Positions 9,770 to 21,800 of a DNA stretch of 33,603 nucleotides are shown here, in pieces (positions within the stretch are counted from its first letter, which is position 1; each line of letters opens with the position of its first letter). Source of the stretch: a bacterium (GTDB lineage: Bacteria; Actinomycetota; Acidimicrobiia; Spongiisociales; ZC4RG35); NCBI GenBank assembly GCA_024639335.1, contig JAHEIN010000012.1, forward strand, positions 1 through 33,603, given 5' to 3'. A program made the translations under genes and the position numbers. A model generated the notes under the pieces. The model ran no database searches, was not told where the DNA came from, and was given only the letters and a program-made list of their open reading frames with translations.

Positions 9770-11488
9770 TCATGCGGTCACCAAACGCTGCCGGCTCGTG
9801 TAGGGGAACACTTCCAGCCGGTCTCCATCGGCGACCCGCTGCTGCCACTCTCGCCAGGCCGACGCCTCGAAGATGTCGCTGTGGTGGGTGCGGAAGACCT
9901 CGCCGAGGCGCCCCGATAGACCGAGGAAGGTCTCGAACTCCTCGGGGAAGACATCACCCGGCCCCACCGAGAACCAGGGCTCCGCCGCCATGTCGTCGTA
10001 CGGGTCATCGCTCATCGGCAGCTTGCGGAATGTGCACTCGTCGAGCGTTGTGAGTTCGTCGTAGTCGTAGAACACCACCCGGCCGTGTCGAGTCACACCG
10101 AAGTTCTTCAGCAGCATGTCACCGGGAAAGATCCCGCTGGCTGCGAGGTCCTTGATCGCCCGGCCGTAGTCGACGATCGCTGACTCCGCTGCGCCGCCGC
10201 CGTGACGATGCACGTACAGATCGAGGGGCGTGACCCGTCGCTCGACGTATGCGTGGGCGATGTGGACCGTGTCGCCGGCCTTGACCACCGTGCGGGAACA
10301 CGCTTCGAGCAGTTGATCGAGGAGGTCAGGATCGAAACGGTCGGCGGCGAACGAGAGGTGCTCGAATTCCTGTGCGTCCACCAGCCTGCCGGCGCGGTCG
10401 TGGCGGAACACCAGCCGGTAACGGTTCATCACCCGGTCCCTGGTGATCTGCTTGGGAGCTCCGAAGCGATCACGGATGACCTTGAAGACGACATCGAATC
10501 CGGGAAGGGTGAAGACGACCATCACCAGCCCCGGTACACCCGCCGCCGTCTCGAACTCGTCATCAGAGGTGTCGAGATGTCCCATCAGCTCTCTGAACAG
10601 CTCCGTCTTGCCGTGCTTGTTGAAGCCGAGCGAGATGAACAACTCGGCTCGGCGCTTGCGGGGCATGAGCCCGTGGAGGTATGCGACGACCTCGTGGGGG
10701 TGGTCGATCGCGACGTGGAAGTAGGAACGGGTGAACGAGAACAGGATGCTGAACTCGTTCTCGGTCGTCATCACGGCGTCGATCCGGACACCGCCATCGG
10801 GGTGGAGCAGCGCCAGCGCAATGGGCGTCGACCTCCCTGCTGCGGTCATCTGCCCCACGACGTAGGCGCCCGAACCCCTGAAGAACACGGTCGGCAGCAC
10901 TTCGATGGAATCGATGGTGGTTGCGCCCATTTGATCTGCTCGCTCCAACAATCGGAGGGAGGCGCCCTTCAGGTCGACTTCGAGGTTCGAGCAAGCACCG
11001 TCGAGGCCAACGTCTTCCATCACGGCTCGGAGCGCTTCGATGACGTTCTCGCCTCGGTAGGACGTGACGAGGCGACCCACGGGTCCCGGCGCGCGATCGG
11101 GATAGTCACTGGAGACGAACTCGATCCTGGGATCGACACCGACGGTGTCGAAGATCCGCCGGGTGATGGAGTTGTAGAACGTTTCTGCCAGTTCCCAATC
11201 GGGCCGAGCATTCACGAGACCCGAGTACACCGCGCGCATGCCGATCCAGATGTCGCGAGCTTCGAGCCGCTCGCCGAGGAGGGTCCGAACGTCGGTCTCT
11301 GCTCTCGTCACGAAGGACGAGTAGAGGTCCAGGCGCTCCACGTGATCCGCAGCGATCGCCTGCCAGTCGGCGGCGAGGAACCGGTGCCGTGCTCTTCGAG
11401 TGACGATCGAGAAGCGGTCTGCGAAGTCGTTCCAGGCGGTTGCGATGACGTTTGCGCCCTCGTTGGCGAGCCTGGAATCGGAGTACAT
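9770..11488 (-). CDS. aceK: Isocitrate dehydrogenase kinase/phosphatase AceK
   Basis: AceK phosphorylates and dephosphorylates isocitrate dehydrogenase, so switching carbon between the TCA cycle and the glyoxylate shunt. Similarity to the E. coli protein spans the full length: an N-terminal regulatory domain with ADWQAI, AETFYNSI and a SSDYPDR segment, then FGFTRSYF-like ILFSFTRSYFHV. The kinase domain has the ATP-contacting VFKVIRDRFGAPK near residue 336, DAQEFEHL, the segment FPGDMLLKNFGVTRHGR near residue 456, and VVFYDYDE near residue 471, whose Asp serves both kinase and phosphatase activity. The start is either the ATG at 11488 (GGAAG 10 nt upstream) or the ATG at 11497. No aceA, aceB or icd is in the window. 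The gene is divergent from amt. AceK is unusual outside Proteobacteria. Confidence 0.96.
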   Translation of the reverse strand: MYSDSRLANEGANVIATAWNDFADRFSIVTRRARHRFLAADWQAIAADHVERLDLYSSFVTRAETDVRTLLGERLEARDIWIGMRAVYSGLVNARPDWELAETFYNSITRRIFDTVGVDPRIEFVSSDYPDRAPGPVGRLVTSYRGENVIEALRAVMEDVGLDGACSNLEVDLKGASLRLLERADQMGATTIDSIEVLPTVFFRGSGAYVVGQMTAAGRSTPIALALLHPDGGVRIDAVMTTENEFSILFSFTRSYFHVAIDHPHEVVAYLHGLMPRKRRAELFISLGFNKHGKTELFRELMGHLDTSDDEFETAAGVPGLVMVVFTLPGFDVVFKVIRDRFGAPKQITRDRVMNRYRLVFRHDRAGRLVDAQEFEHLSFAADRFDPDLLDQLLEACSRTVVKAGDTVHIAHAYVERRVTPLDLYVHRHGGGAAESAIVDYGRAIKDLAASGIFPGDMLLKNFGVTRHGRVVFYDYDELTTLDECTFRKLPMSDDPYDDMAAEPWFSVGPGDVFPEEFETFLGLSGRLGEVFRTHHSDIFEASAWREWQQRVADGDRLEVFPYTSRQRLVTA

Positions 11489-11644
11489 CGACGCCATTCT
11501 TCCAGAGCCCGGCACCCTCGGCACATCCCGAGCAAGGAAACACGCTCGAAACAGAACCGTGTGCGGTCTGCAACGTTCAGTACACCGGCAGGAAAAACCC
11601 TCCCCATACGTTCACGTTTCCCCTACTGAAAAACTGGAGGCACA

Positions 11645-12976
11645 ATGCGTAAGCGTTTGCTGGCGTTCGGCGGTTTGTCCGCCTTGGCATTGTTCGGGCC
11701 ACTGGCAGGCACGGCGATGGCACAAGAAGTCGAGGAGGTGGCAACGGCCGTAGACAACGTCTGGGTCGTGGTAGCCGGAATCCTCGTCATGTTCATGCAG
11801 CCGGGCTTCGCCCTCGTCGAGGCCGGGTTCACCCGTGCCAAGAACACTGCCAACATCGTCATGAAGAACTTCATGGACTTCTCGGTCGGTGCGATCAGCT
11901 ACTGGGCCTTTGGATTTGCGCTCGCATACGGCGGCACCTCCGTTGGCGGCTTTTTCGCCACCGGCGAGTGGTTCTTCTCGAACTCGGATCGATCGGTCGA
12001 ATGGTTCTTCCAGGTCGTCTTCGCAGCGACTGCTGCCACGATCGTGTCGGGAGCGATGGCCGAGCGGACCAAGTTCTCCTCCTACCTGATCTACACCCCG
12101 TTCATCACGGGCCTCATCTACCCCGTCGTCACCCACTGGCAGTGGAGCGGTGACGGCTGGCTCAGCGACCTCGGTTTCCTCGACTTCGCCGGATCCGGCC
12201 TGGTCCATCTCACCGGTGGTGTCGCTGCGCTCGCCGGCGTCATGGTGATCGGCCCTCGCATCGGGAAATACGACGAGAACGGCAAGCCCCAAGCGATCCC
12301 GGGTCACTCGCTTCTCCTCGGTGCACTCGGTGTCTTCATCCTGTGGTTCGGTTGGTACGGGTTCAACGCCGGTTCGACGCTTGCTGCCGTCGGTGCGGAC
12401 TTCGCATCGGTCGCAGTCACCACAACGCTCTCTGCTTCGGCCGGTGCCCTCGGCGCCATGGCCATCTCGTGGATGAACAAGGGTTACGGCAAGCCCGATC
12501 CCGGGATGACGCTCAACGGCGCGCTCGGCGGCCTGGTCGGCATCACTGCCGGTCCCGATGTCATCTCGAATGCATGGGCCATCGTCGTTGGCCTCATTGC
12601 AGGCGCCATCATCGTCTACGGCATCCAGGCAATCGAACGGGCAGGCATCGACGACCCGGTCGGCGCCATCGCCGTCCACGGTGTGTGCGGCATCTGGGGC
12701 GTCTTGGCAGTCGGGATCTTCGCGACCGACGTCGGGCTTCTGACCGGAGGCGGCTTCGGGCAGCTCGGGATTCAGGCAGTCGGAGTCCTGGCGATCGTCG
12801 CCTGGGTTTTCATCACCTCGAGCATCGTCTTCCGGGTGATCCACGCCACGGCCGGCCTTCGCGTCACGGCCGAGGAAGAACTCGCCGGTCTCGACCGAGT
12901 CGAGCACGGCGCAGCGGCCTATCCGGAGTTCATGGAGCAGATCGCTTCACCAGAACAGCTCGACCCCATCTCCTGA
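11645..12976 (+). CDS. amt: Ammonium transporter, Amt/MEP/Rh family
   Basis: A 443-residue inner-membrane ammonium channel. A cleavable signal peptide is clear: MRKR, a hydrophobic stretch, then AMA-QE near residue 27. The mature part has the AmtB features: GFALVEAGFTRAKN early in the protein, GSGLVHLTGG with the first pore His, PGHSLLLGALGVFILWFGWYGFN, and AVHGVCGIWG with the second pore His. About 11 transmembrane helices follow from the hydrophobicity pattern. GGAGG stands 7 nt before the ATG. No glnB/glnK PII gene follows; instead a strong hairpin ends the unit. Nitrogen control is expected for the family, but I could not find a convincing regulator site. The opposite strand also has a long open frame, which is a composition artefact. 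Confidence 0.97.
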   Translation: MRKRLLAFGGLSALALFGPLAGTAMAQEVEEVATAVDNVWVVVAGILVMFMQPGFALVEAGFTRAKNTANIVMKNFMDFSVGAISYWAFGFALAYGGTSVGGFFATGEWFFSNSDRSVEWFFQVVFAATAATIVSGAMAERTKFSSYLIYTPFITGLIYPVVTHWQWSGDGWLSDLGFLDFAGSGLVHLTGGVAALAGVMVIGPRIGKYDENGKPQAIPGHSLLLGALGVFILWFGWYGFNAGSTLAAVGADFASVAVTTTLSASAGALGAMAISWMNKGYGKPDPGMTLNGALGGLVGITAGPDVISNAWAIVVGLIAGAIIVYGIQAIERAGIDDPVGAIAVHGVCGIWGVLAVGIFATDVGLLTGGGFGQLGIQAVGVLAIVAWVFITSSIVFRVIHATAGLRVTAEEELAGLDRVEHGAAAYPEFMEQIASPEQLDPIS

Positions 12977-12998
12977 AACGTAGACAACTCAGGAAGAC

Positions 12999-13027
12999 GA
13001 GAGGCGGGCCGACATGGCCCGCCTCTC
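12999..13027 (+). terminator. Strong hairpin after amt
   Basis: Perfect 12-bp inverted repeat (GAGAGGCGGGCC paired with its complement) around a 5-nt loop, 22 nt past the amt stop. No long U-tract follows, as is common in GC-rich actinobacteria. Because it is symmetrical and the tRNA gene ends at 13047 on the other strand, it may stop transcription from both sides. Confidence 0.75.
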
Positions 13028-13046
13028 TCACGTCCGACGACGGCTG

Positions 13047-13130
13047 TGCCCGGGGTGGGATTCGAACCCACACTCCCTTGCGGGAAGGAGTGTTTAAGAC
13101 TCCCGTGCCTACCAGTTACACCACCCGGGC
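13047..13130 (-). tRNA. tRNA-Leu (anticodon UAA)
   Basis: Read on the minus strand, a 7-bp acceptor stem (GCCCGGG with CCCGGGC), a D-arm, an anticodon stem GGAGT/ACTCC around the loop CTTAAAC (anticodon TAA at 13096-13094), a long variable arm (CCC-GCAA-GGG), and a T-arm GTGGG-TTCGAAT-CCCAC. The long variable arm and UAA anticodon identify a class II leucine tRNA. The terminal CCA is not encoded. It lies 84 bp downstream of ppx on the same strand. Confidence 0.96.
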
Positions 13131-13166
13131 GTTCGAATAGCGTACCGCTGGATTGGCCTGACGAAC

Positions 13167-13214
13167 CTCGAGCCCAGATCCGGAATAGTCCCGTTGAGGA
13201 ACCCTGGGTTCGAG
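13167..13214 (-). terminator. Imperfect hairpin directly after ppx
   Basis: Eleven-base arms (13167-13177 and 13204-13214, one G-T wobble) begin at the base after the ppx stop, with a 26-nt loop. It could end the mfd-to-ppx transcript before the tRNA gene. The loop is large and there is no U-tract, so the role is uncertain. Confidence 0.35.
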
Positions 13215-14081
13215 CTAGAGGACGAGGGCGTCGAGGAGGTCGGACTCGGAGATGGTGACCTCGGGCACGTCGAAGCGGCGCATCGCCTCACGGGCGATCA
13301 TGGCACCGCCCAGGATGACGCGGGCGCGCTTGGGGTGCAGCCCCGGCAGCGCAGCGGTCGCCTCCAAGTCGGTGGCTGCGAGGGTGATCACGAGACGGTC
13401 GAGCGCGAGTCTGCTCACAACCGACCCGTGTATCTCGCCATTCACGTACCCGCCTCGCACAAGCCTTGCGATGCTCGTCCAGGTGCCCGCCACACCGACC
13501 ATCCAGTAGCGCACACCCGGCTCGGGATGGGCCTCGAGCGCAGCCTCGATTGCCCGAGAGGCGTTGACGAGTTGGCCGAAGCCGACCGGTCGCTCGGTGA
13601 GCATTCGATCGGTGATCCGCACCGACCCGATCCGGCTGGAGATCGCATTCGAGGCGTCGACGAACTCGGTGCTCCCACCGCCGATATCGACCACGATCGA
13701 TGTGCCATCCGACGGAGGGTGGAGCGAAGCCATCGCTCCGGTGTAGGCGAGCCGCGCCTCCTCCTCACCACCGATCACCTCGGGCCGATGTCCGAGCGCC
13801 TCGGTCGCCCTGGCGATGAACTCCTCGCCATTGGACGCATCGCGGCTCGCCGCCGTCGCCACGACCCGAACCTGGCTGCATGAGTGGTCGAGGATCGTCC
13901 GGCCAAACTCGGAGAGCACGACCAGCGTGCGCTCCATCTCGTCGCCGCCGAGCTCCCCAGAGGTGTCCAACCCGGTGCCGAGGCCGGTGATCTCGACCCT
14001 TCGCTCAAGCGGCTCACCCACCTGATCGACGACGAGTAGCCGCATGGTGTTGGTCCCGATGTCGATGCCCGCCCTCGTCAC
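13215..14081 (-). CDS. ppx: Ppx/GppA phosphatase family protein (exopolyphosphatase-like)
   Basis: A 288-residue protein of the ASKHA fold that would hydrolyse terminal phosphate from polyphosphate or pppGpp. The family motifs are in order: GIDIGTNTMRLLV (phosphate 1), VATAASRDASN, GEEEARLAYTG with the catalytic Glu, and VVDIGGGSTEF (phosphate 2). It is a short single-module version without the C-terminal HD-like domain of E. coli Ppx, like the mycobacterial Ppx proteins. The GTG start at 14081 overlaps the stop of the DUF501 gene (GTGA). It closes the mfd-to-ppx gene block, the same order as Rv1020-Rv1026 in M. tuberculosis as I recall it. The choice between polyphosphate and pppGpp cannot be made from sequence. 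Confidence 0.93.
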   Translation of the reverse strand: MTRAGIDIGTNTMRLLVVDQVGEPLERRVEITGLGTGLDTSGELGGDEMERTLVVLSEFGRTILDHSCSQVRVVATAASRDASNGEEFIARATEALGHRPEVIGGEEEARLAYTGAMASLHPPSDGTSIVVDIGGGSTEFVDASNAISSRIGSVRITDRMLTERPVGFGQLVNASRAIEAALEAHPEPGVRYWMVGVAGTWTSIARLVRGGYVNGEIHGSVVSRLALDRLVITLAATDLEATAALPGLHPKRARVILGGAMIAREAMRRFDVPEVTISESDLLDALVL

Positions 14082-14586
14082 TCGGGTTCCTCCCAGAGCG
14101 GGTTACGGGCGTCGTCGACGACACAGGGAGTGGTGCAGTTCAGCGGCTCGATCCAACCCGCGACGACTGCACCCACCGGGTTCTCGTTGCCGGCGGCGGT
14201 GTCGGCGTAGTGGGCATGGAGACACTTGATCCCCTGAGACAGACCGGCCACTCCACCGCTCGGCACCGGCCCCTCATGCCCTGCGGGGATGCGGGCGTCT
14301 CGTTCGGCGCCGTATCGGAGGTGGGCCCGCTCGAGCGCTGCATCGAACGCAGGGTCCGACTGCCGCTTGGCCTCCATTCTCCTGACTCCGCCGATCGACT
14401 CGAGGCGCCCGATCCGCTTCGACGCGAGTGGGCACGTGAGCCAGTACCGGGTCGGGAACGGGGTGCCATCTTCGAGAATCGGTTCGACGGCGGCGACGGT
14501 GGGAAGGTCCAAGCAGCACCGGGCGGTGACCGAGGGATCACCGCGCAGCGGGCGGCCGATCTGCGCCCGCATCACCTCGGAGTCCT

Positions 14587-14590
<4 letters not shown>
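14078..14590 (-). CDS. DUF501 domain-containing protein
   Basis: A 170-residue cytosolic protein of the DUF501 family, widespread in Actinobacteria between ftsB/divIC and ppx, with no established function. Visible family features are an N-terminal IGRPLRG segment, PFPTRYWLTCP near residue 55, and a His/Cys-containing end with KCLHAHYA and LNCTTPC. The Cys and His content suggests metal binding, but this is inference. The GTG start at 14590 overlaps the preceding stop as GTGA, and its own stop overlaps the ppx start the same way; a second in-frame ATG lies 6 codons on. The tight coupling implies fixed stoichiometry with its neighbours. Confidence 0.9.
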
Positions 14591-17729
<3,139 letters not shown>

Positions 17730-17733
<4 letters not shown>

Positions 17734-18683
17734 GCCGGCGGTGTCACCTGCGGGACCGGAGACGAGACCCACGAGCCGTACTCTGGCTCCACGGTGACTT
17801 CGGCCTCGGAAACGACCTCCAGCAGCCATTCCTGAACCAGGTTCTGACCACCCTGCGACGACAGCACGGTGGCGGCGTTCTCTCGGACCGCGTCGACGTC
17901 GACGTCGGGCTCGGTTCGTTCACTGACCAAGATGAGGTGCCAGCCGAATGACGATCGAACCGGCTCGGTGGCGACTCCTATCTCCGCCTCGAAAGCACCT
18001 TGTGCGAACTCCGCTACGAAGTTCCCGAGCTGGGCGCAACCCAGGTCACCGCCGTCGGGGCCCGACGGTCCGGTCGAAACGTCCATCGCCACCTCGGTGA
18101 AATCCTCGCCCGCCTGGACGCGTTCGAGCGCAGCCACGGCATCATCTTCGGTCTCGAGCAGGATGTGGGACGTGCAGGCTTCGGTCTGACCGCGGATCGT
18201 CTCGGTGACGAAGGCGTCGATCTCCTCATCGGAGACCGGGCCTTCTTCTTCGACCAGGAGCTCTTGCACGGCGTTGGCTACGAGCTGCTGATGGGCGACC
18301 CGGCGGATCCGCTCGTCGGTGAAGCCGTTCGCCTCGATCTCTGCTGCGAAGTCGGTCGAGAGCTGTTCGGTGCGCTCGTCGATCTCCTCGTCGTTGAACG
18401 TGAGGTCGAAGTCGGATTCGGCGCGAGCGATCACGATGAACTCGACGATCGTATTCGTCAGGTCCTGTGCGAACTGCGTGCGATCGACGGCGCCGGCCGA
18501 GGCGGAAAGCTCTTCGACGAGCTGCTCGTCGATCTCGAAGGAGTAGAGGTCGCCGTCGGCGACCGTGGCGACAACCTGGGTGCCGCCACCGCATGCAGAC
18601 AGCACGAACGCTGCGGCTGCGAGGAGAAAGAAGACTCGGGAACGCAAGGGAAAACCTCGGGGGACTCGGGGTGCGGGCGCCAT
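17730..18683 (-). CDS. Parvulin-type peptidyl-prolyl isomerase lipoprotein (SurA/PrsA-like)
   Basis: A 317-residue exported lipoprotein. An Arg-containing N-terminus and a hydrophobic run end in the lipobox LSAC, with the lipidated Cys at residue 31. A SurA N-terminal-like helical region follows (about 45-180, acidic), then a parvulin rotamase domain at about 185-280 recognisable by TSHILL, the GDLGC and FVAEFAQGAF segments, and FGWHLILV. It would act outside the membrane in folding secreted proteins. The parvulin domain carries two cysteines (CTSH and LGCAQ) that could form a disulfide. Two starts are possible: the ATG at 18683 (GGGGGAG 9 nt upstream) and a TTG at 18647 (GAGG 7 nt upstream), which gives a shorter signal peptide. 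It occupies the place where mycobacteria have the unrelated lipoprotein LpqU near mazG and eno. Confidence 0.9.
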
Positions 18684-18843
18684 CGTACCTGTCTCCCCCG
18701 CTTGCGAGACAATCGAAGGGTTGGTGGTGGGTCGTGGCCGGGCGGGCCGCTCGGGCCTCGCTGACTTCGGCGCTACGGGCCTCTGGCGCCAGGGGCCTTC
18801 GGCGCCGCCACAGAGAGACCTTGCGTTCGGACAGCCGACGGCG

Positions 18844-21800
18844 TCAGCCCTTGCTGGGCCACATCTTCGCCATGAACTCCAGCAGGCCACCGAGCAACGG
18901 CGACGGGGCAGGGATGAAGATGGTCGCCTCCCTCGCGTTCAGCACCGAGCCGCGGGCCACACGCTTGAGGCGAATCTCCTGGGAATCGGTGAGATCGACG
19001 GGACCGATCCTCACCTCGTTGCGGAGTTTGACGATCTCGGTCAAGCCGATCCTGAGCGCTTCCACCCTCAACCGGGCGATGTCGATCAGCGTCTCCGCCT
19101 CGGGTGGCACGTCGCCATATCGGTCCGCCCACTCCGCAGCCACCTCGTCGGCCTCCGCATGGTCGGTCGCCAACGCCAGCCTCCGGTACGCCTCGAGTCG
19201 GAGCTGCTGTTCGGGGATGTAGTCGTCGGGGATGTGCGCGTCGATCGGGAGGTCGATGCGGATCTCGGGGGTCTCCTCGGCGATCTCACGTCCTTCGAGC
19301 TTGCCGACCGCCTCGGCGACCAGGTCTGCGTACAGCTCGAATCCGACAGCGGCGATGTGACCCGACTGGACTTCCCCGAGCATCGAACCCGCACCCCTGA
19401 TCTCGAGATCCTTGACGGCGAGCTCGAAACCCGAGCCCAGGTCGGTGGCCTCACCGATGGCTTCGAGGCGACGGTGCGCCTCCTCGGTCAGCGACTGATC
19501 CGTCGGGTGGAACAGATAGGCGTACGCTCGCTGGTTGCTGCGACCGACCCTGCCGCGCAGCTGGTACAGCTGGCCAAGCCCCAAGAGGTCGGCGCGCTCG
19601 ACGATGAGCGTGTTGACCTGTGGCAGGTCCAGGCCAGACTCGATGATGGTGGTGGCCACCATCACGTCGTACTCCCGGTTCCAGAAGTCGAGCATGACCT
19701 GTTCGAGCCGGCCCTCCGACATCTTTCCGTGGGCGGCGACATAGCGAGCGTCGGGAACGAGCTGGCGGAGCTTCTCCACGGTCCGGTCGATCGACTGCAC
19801 CCGGTTGTGGACGTAGAAGATCTGGCCGTCGCGCAACATCTCGCGCCGGATCGCGGCCGACACGGAGTTCTCGTCGAATCGACCGACATAGGTGAGGATC
19901 GGATGGCGTTCTTCCGGTGGGGTCCTGATCTGGCTGACTTCTCGAACCCCGGTGAGGGCCATCTCGAGGGTTCGAGGAATCGGGGTCGCAGTCAGCGTCA
20001 ACACGTCTACACCGATGCGCATTCGCTTGATCTGGTCCTTGGCCGCCACGCCGAACCGCTGCTCCTCGTCGACGACGAGAAGGCCGAGCTCCTTGAACTC
20101 GATGTCCTCGGACAGCAAGCGGTGGGTCCCGATCACGATGTCGACCTCCCCGGTGGCGAGCTTGGCGACCACGTCCTTCGCCTCCTTGGCGGTCAGGAAG
20201 CGCGACAGCATCTCCACCTCGACCGGATAGGGGGCAAACCGCTCGGAGAAGGTCTGGAAGTGTTGTTGGGCGAGCAGGGTGGTCGGACAGAGCACGGCCA
20301 CCTGTTTGCCGCCCGTGGCCGCCTTGAAGGCGGCCCGAATCGCAACCTCGGTCTTGCCGAAGCCCACATCGCCGAACACCAGCCGATCCATCGGCTTGTC
20401 GTCCTCCATGTCGGCCTTCACCTCGGTGATCGAGGCCAGCTGGTCGATGGTCTCCTCGAAAGGGAACGAGCTCTCCATCTCACGCTGCCACGGTGTGTCC
20501 GGCGGATAGGCGTGACCGGTTGCGGCGGCTCTCGCCCGGTGGAGGCGCACCACCTCTTGGGCGACGGCCGCGACCTCCTTCCTCACCCTGGCCTTGGTCT
20601 CCGACCAGTCCTTTCCACCCATGCGAGACACCCGAGGCGCTTCTCCTCCGGTGTACTTGCTGACGGCGGCGAGCTGATCGGTGGGGACGTACAGCTTGTC
20701 GTCCCCGGCGTACGCGACGATCAGGTAGTCGCGTTCCACCCCCGCCATCGTTCGGCTGACGAGTCCCTCGAAGCGCCCGATTCCGTGTTTGTAATGAACG
20801 ACGTAATCGCCTTCACGCAGGTCCCGGTATTCCGCACCGACGTCCCTACGCCGCCGGCCGGTCGAGCGGCGATGCGAGCGGCGCCTGCCGGCGATCTCCT
20901 GTTCGCCCAGCACGGCGACTCCGACATCGGGTGCTACGAAACCACGATGCACGCCGGTGGGGATCACCACTCCACCGGATGCGGGAGCGCCGGATGCAGG
21001 CTCGAGCACGAGGCCGTTCTCGCCCAGCAACCTCCGGACCCGGTCTGCGGCGGCCGAGCCGTCCATGGCAATGGAAACCGAGATACCCGAGGCGATCAGC
21101 CGCTGGAGGCCGGACGCGACCGACTCGGGATCGCCGGCGGTTGCGTCGAGGCTCCTCACTTTCAACACTTCGTCTGCAGGCGAGGCCGCCAACGTGGGCA
21201 TCTCGATGGTCGGTCGGCGATCGAGCGTCGAAGCGAGATCCATGAACAGCGGCGGATGCTCCCCCGCCTCGGGGGACCCTTCTCCCCATGTCGGAGCGAG
21301 AGCGGCGGCGAGCTCGGACTCCTCGTCTGCGAGATCAGCCGCACGGCCGATGGCCCGCTCGGGCTCTGCCACGACCACGGTCACGCCGTCATCGAGCTCG
21401 TCGAGCAGACATCGTGCGTCGGACAGCCAGGGCATCCACGACTCCATCCCGGGGAACTGCTGCCTCTCGGCGAGACGATCCCAAACGGATGCGTTCCACG
21501 GATCCGAGCTGAGCAGATGACGAGCCCGCGCTGCGAGCCCTTCGGAATCGATGCGGAACTCCCGGGCAGGAAACGCCACGAGCCGTTCCACCGGATCGGA
21601 CGACCGCTGATCACCGGTCGCGAACGTTCTGAGATCGTCGACGATGTCCCCCCAGAAGTCGACCCGAACCGGCTCATGACCTTGCGCCGGGAACAGGTCG
21701 ACGATGCCGCCTCTGACCGCCACCTCGCCGCGGCCTTCGACCCGATCGGTGCGTTGGTAACCCATCGACGTCAAGCGCGCGACCAGCTCCGGCACCTCCA

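Noticed and set aside
11611-11626. Possible GlnR box (AC-n9-AC) upstream of amt
   Set aside because: AC at 11614 and AC at 11625 have the right spacing, and amt is a usual GlnR target, but the pattern is too degenerate and the flanking half-site bases do not fit.
11612-12907. A 431-codon open frame on the minus strand opposite amt
   Set aside because: The product is an implausible Asp/Glu/Gly/Arg-rich string; amt on the other strand has complete family motifs and a ribosome binding site. The same reasoning removes the frames at 14979-16274 (plus, opposite eno), 8426-9919 (plus, opposite pat) and 26000-27946 (minus, opposite glpD).
13167-13214. A phage attachment site or tRNA remnant next to tRNA-Leu
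   Set aside because: The arm sequence recalls a T-arm (GGGTTCGA), but no direct repeat of the tRNA 3' end and no integrase gene is present; a simple hairpin after ppx explains it.
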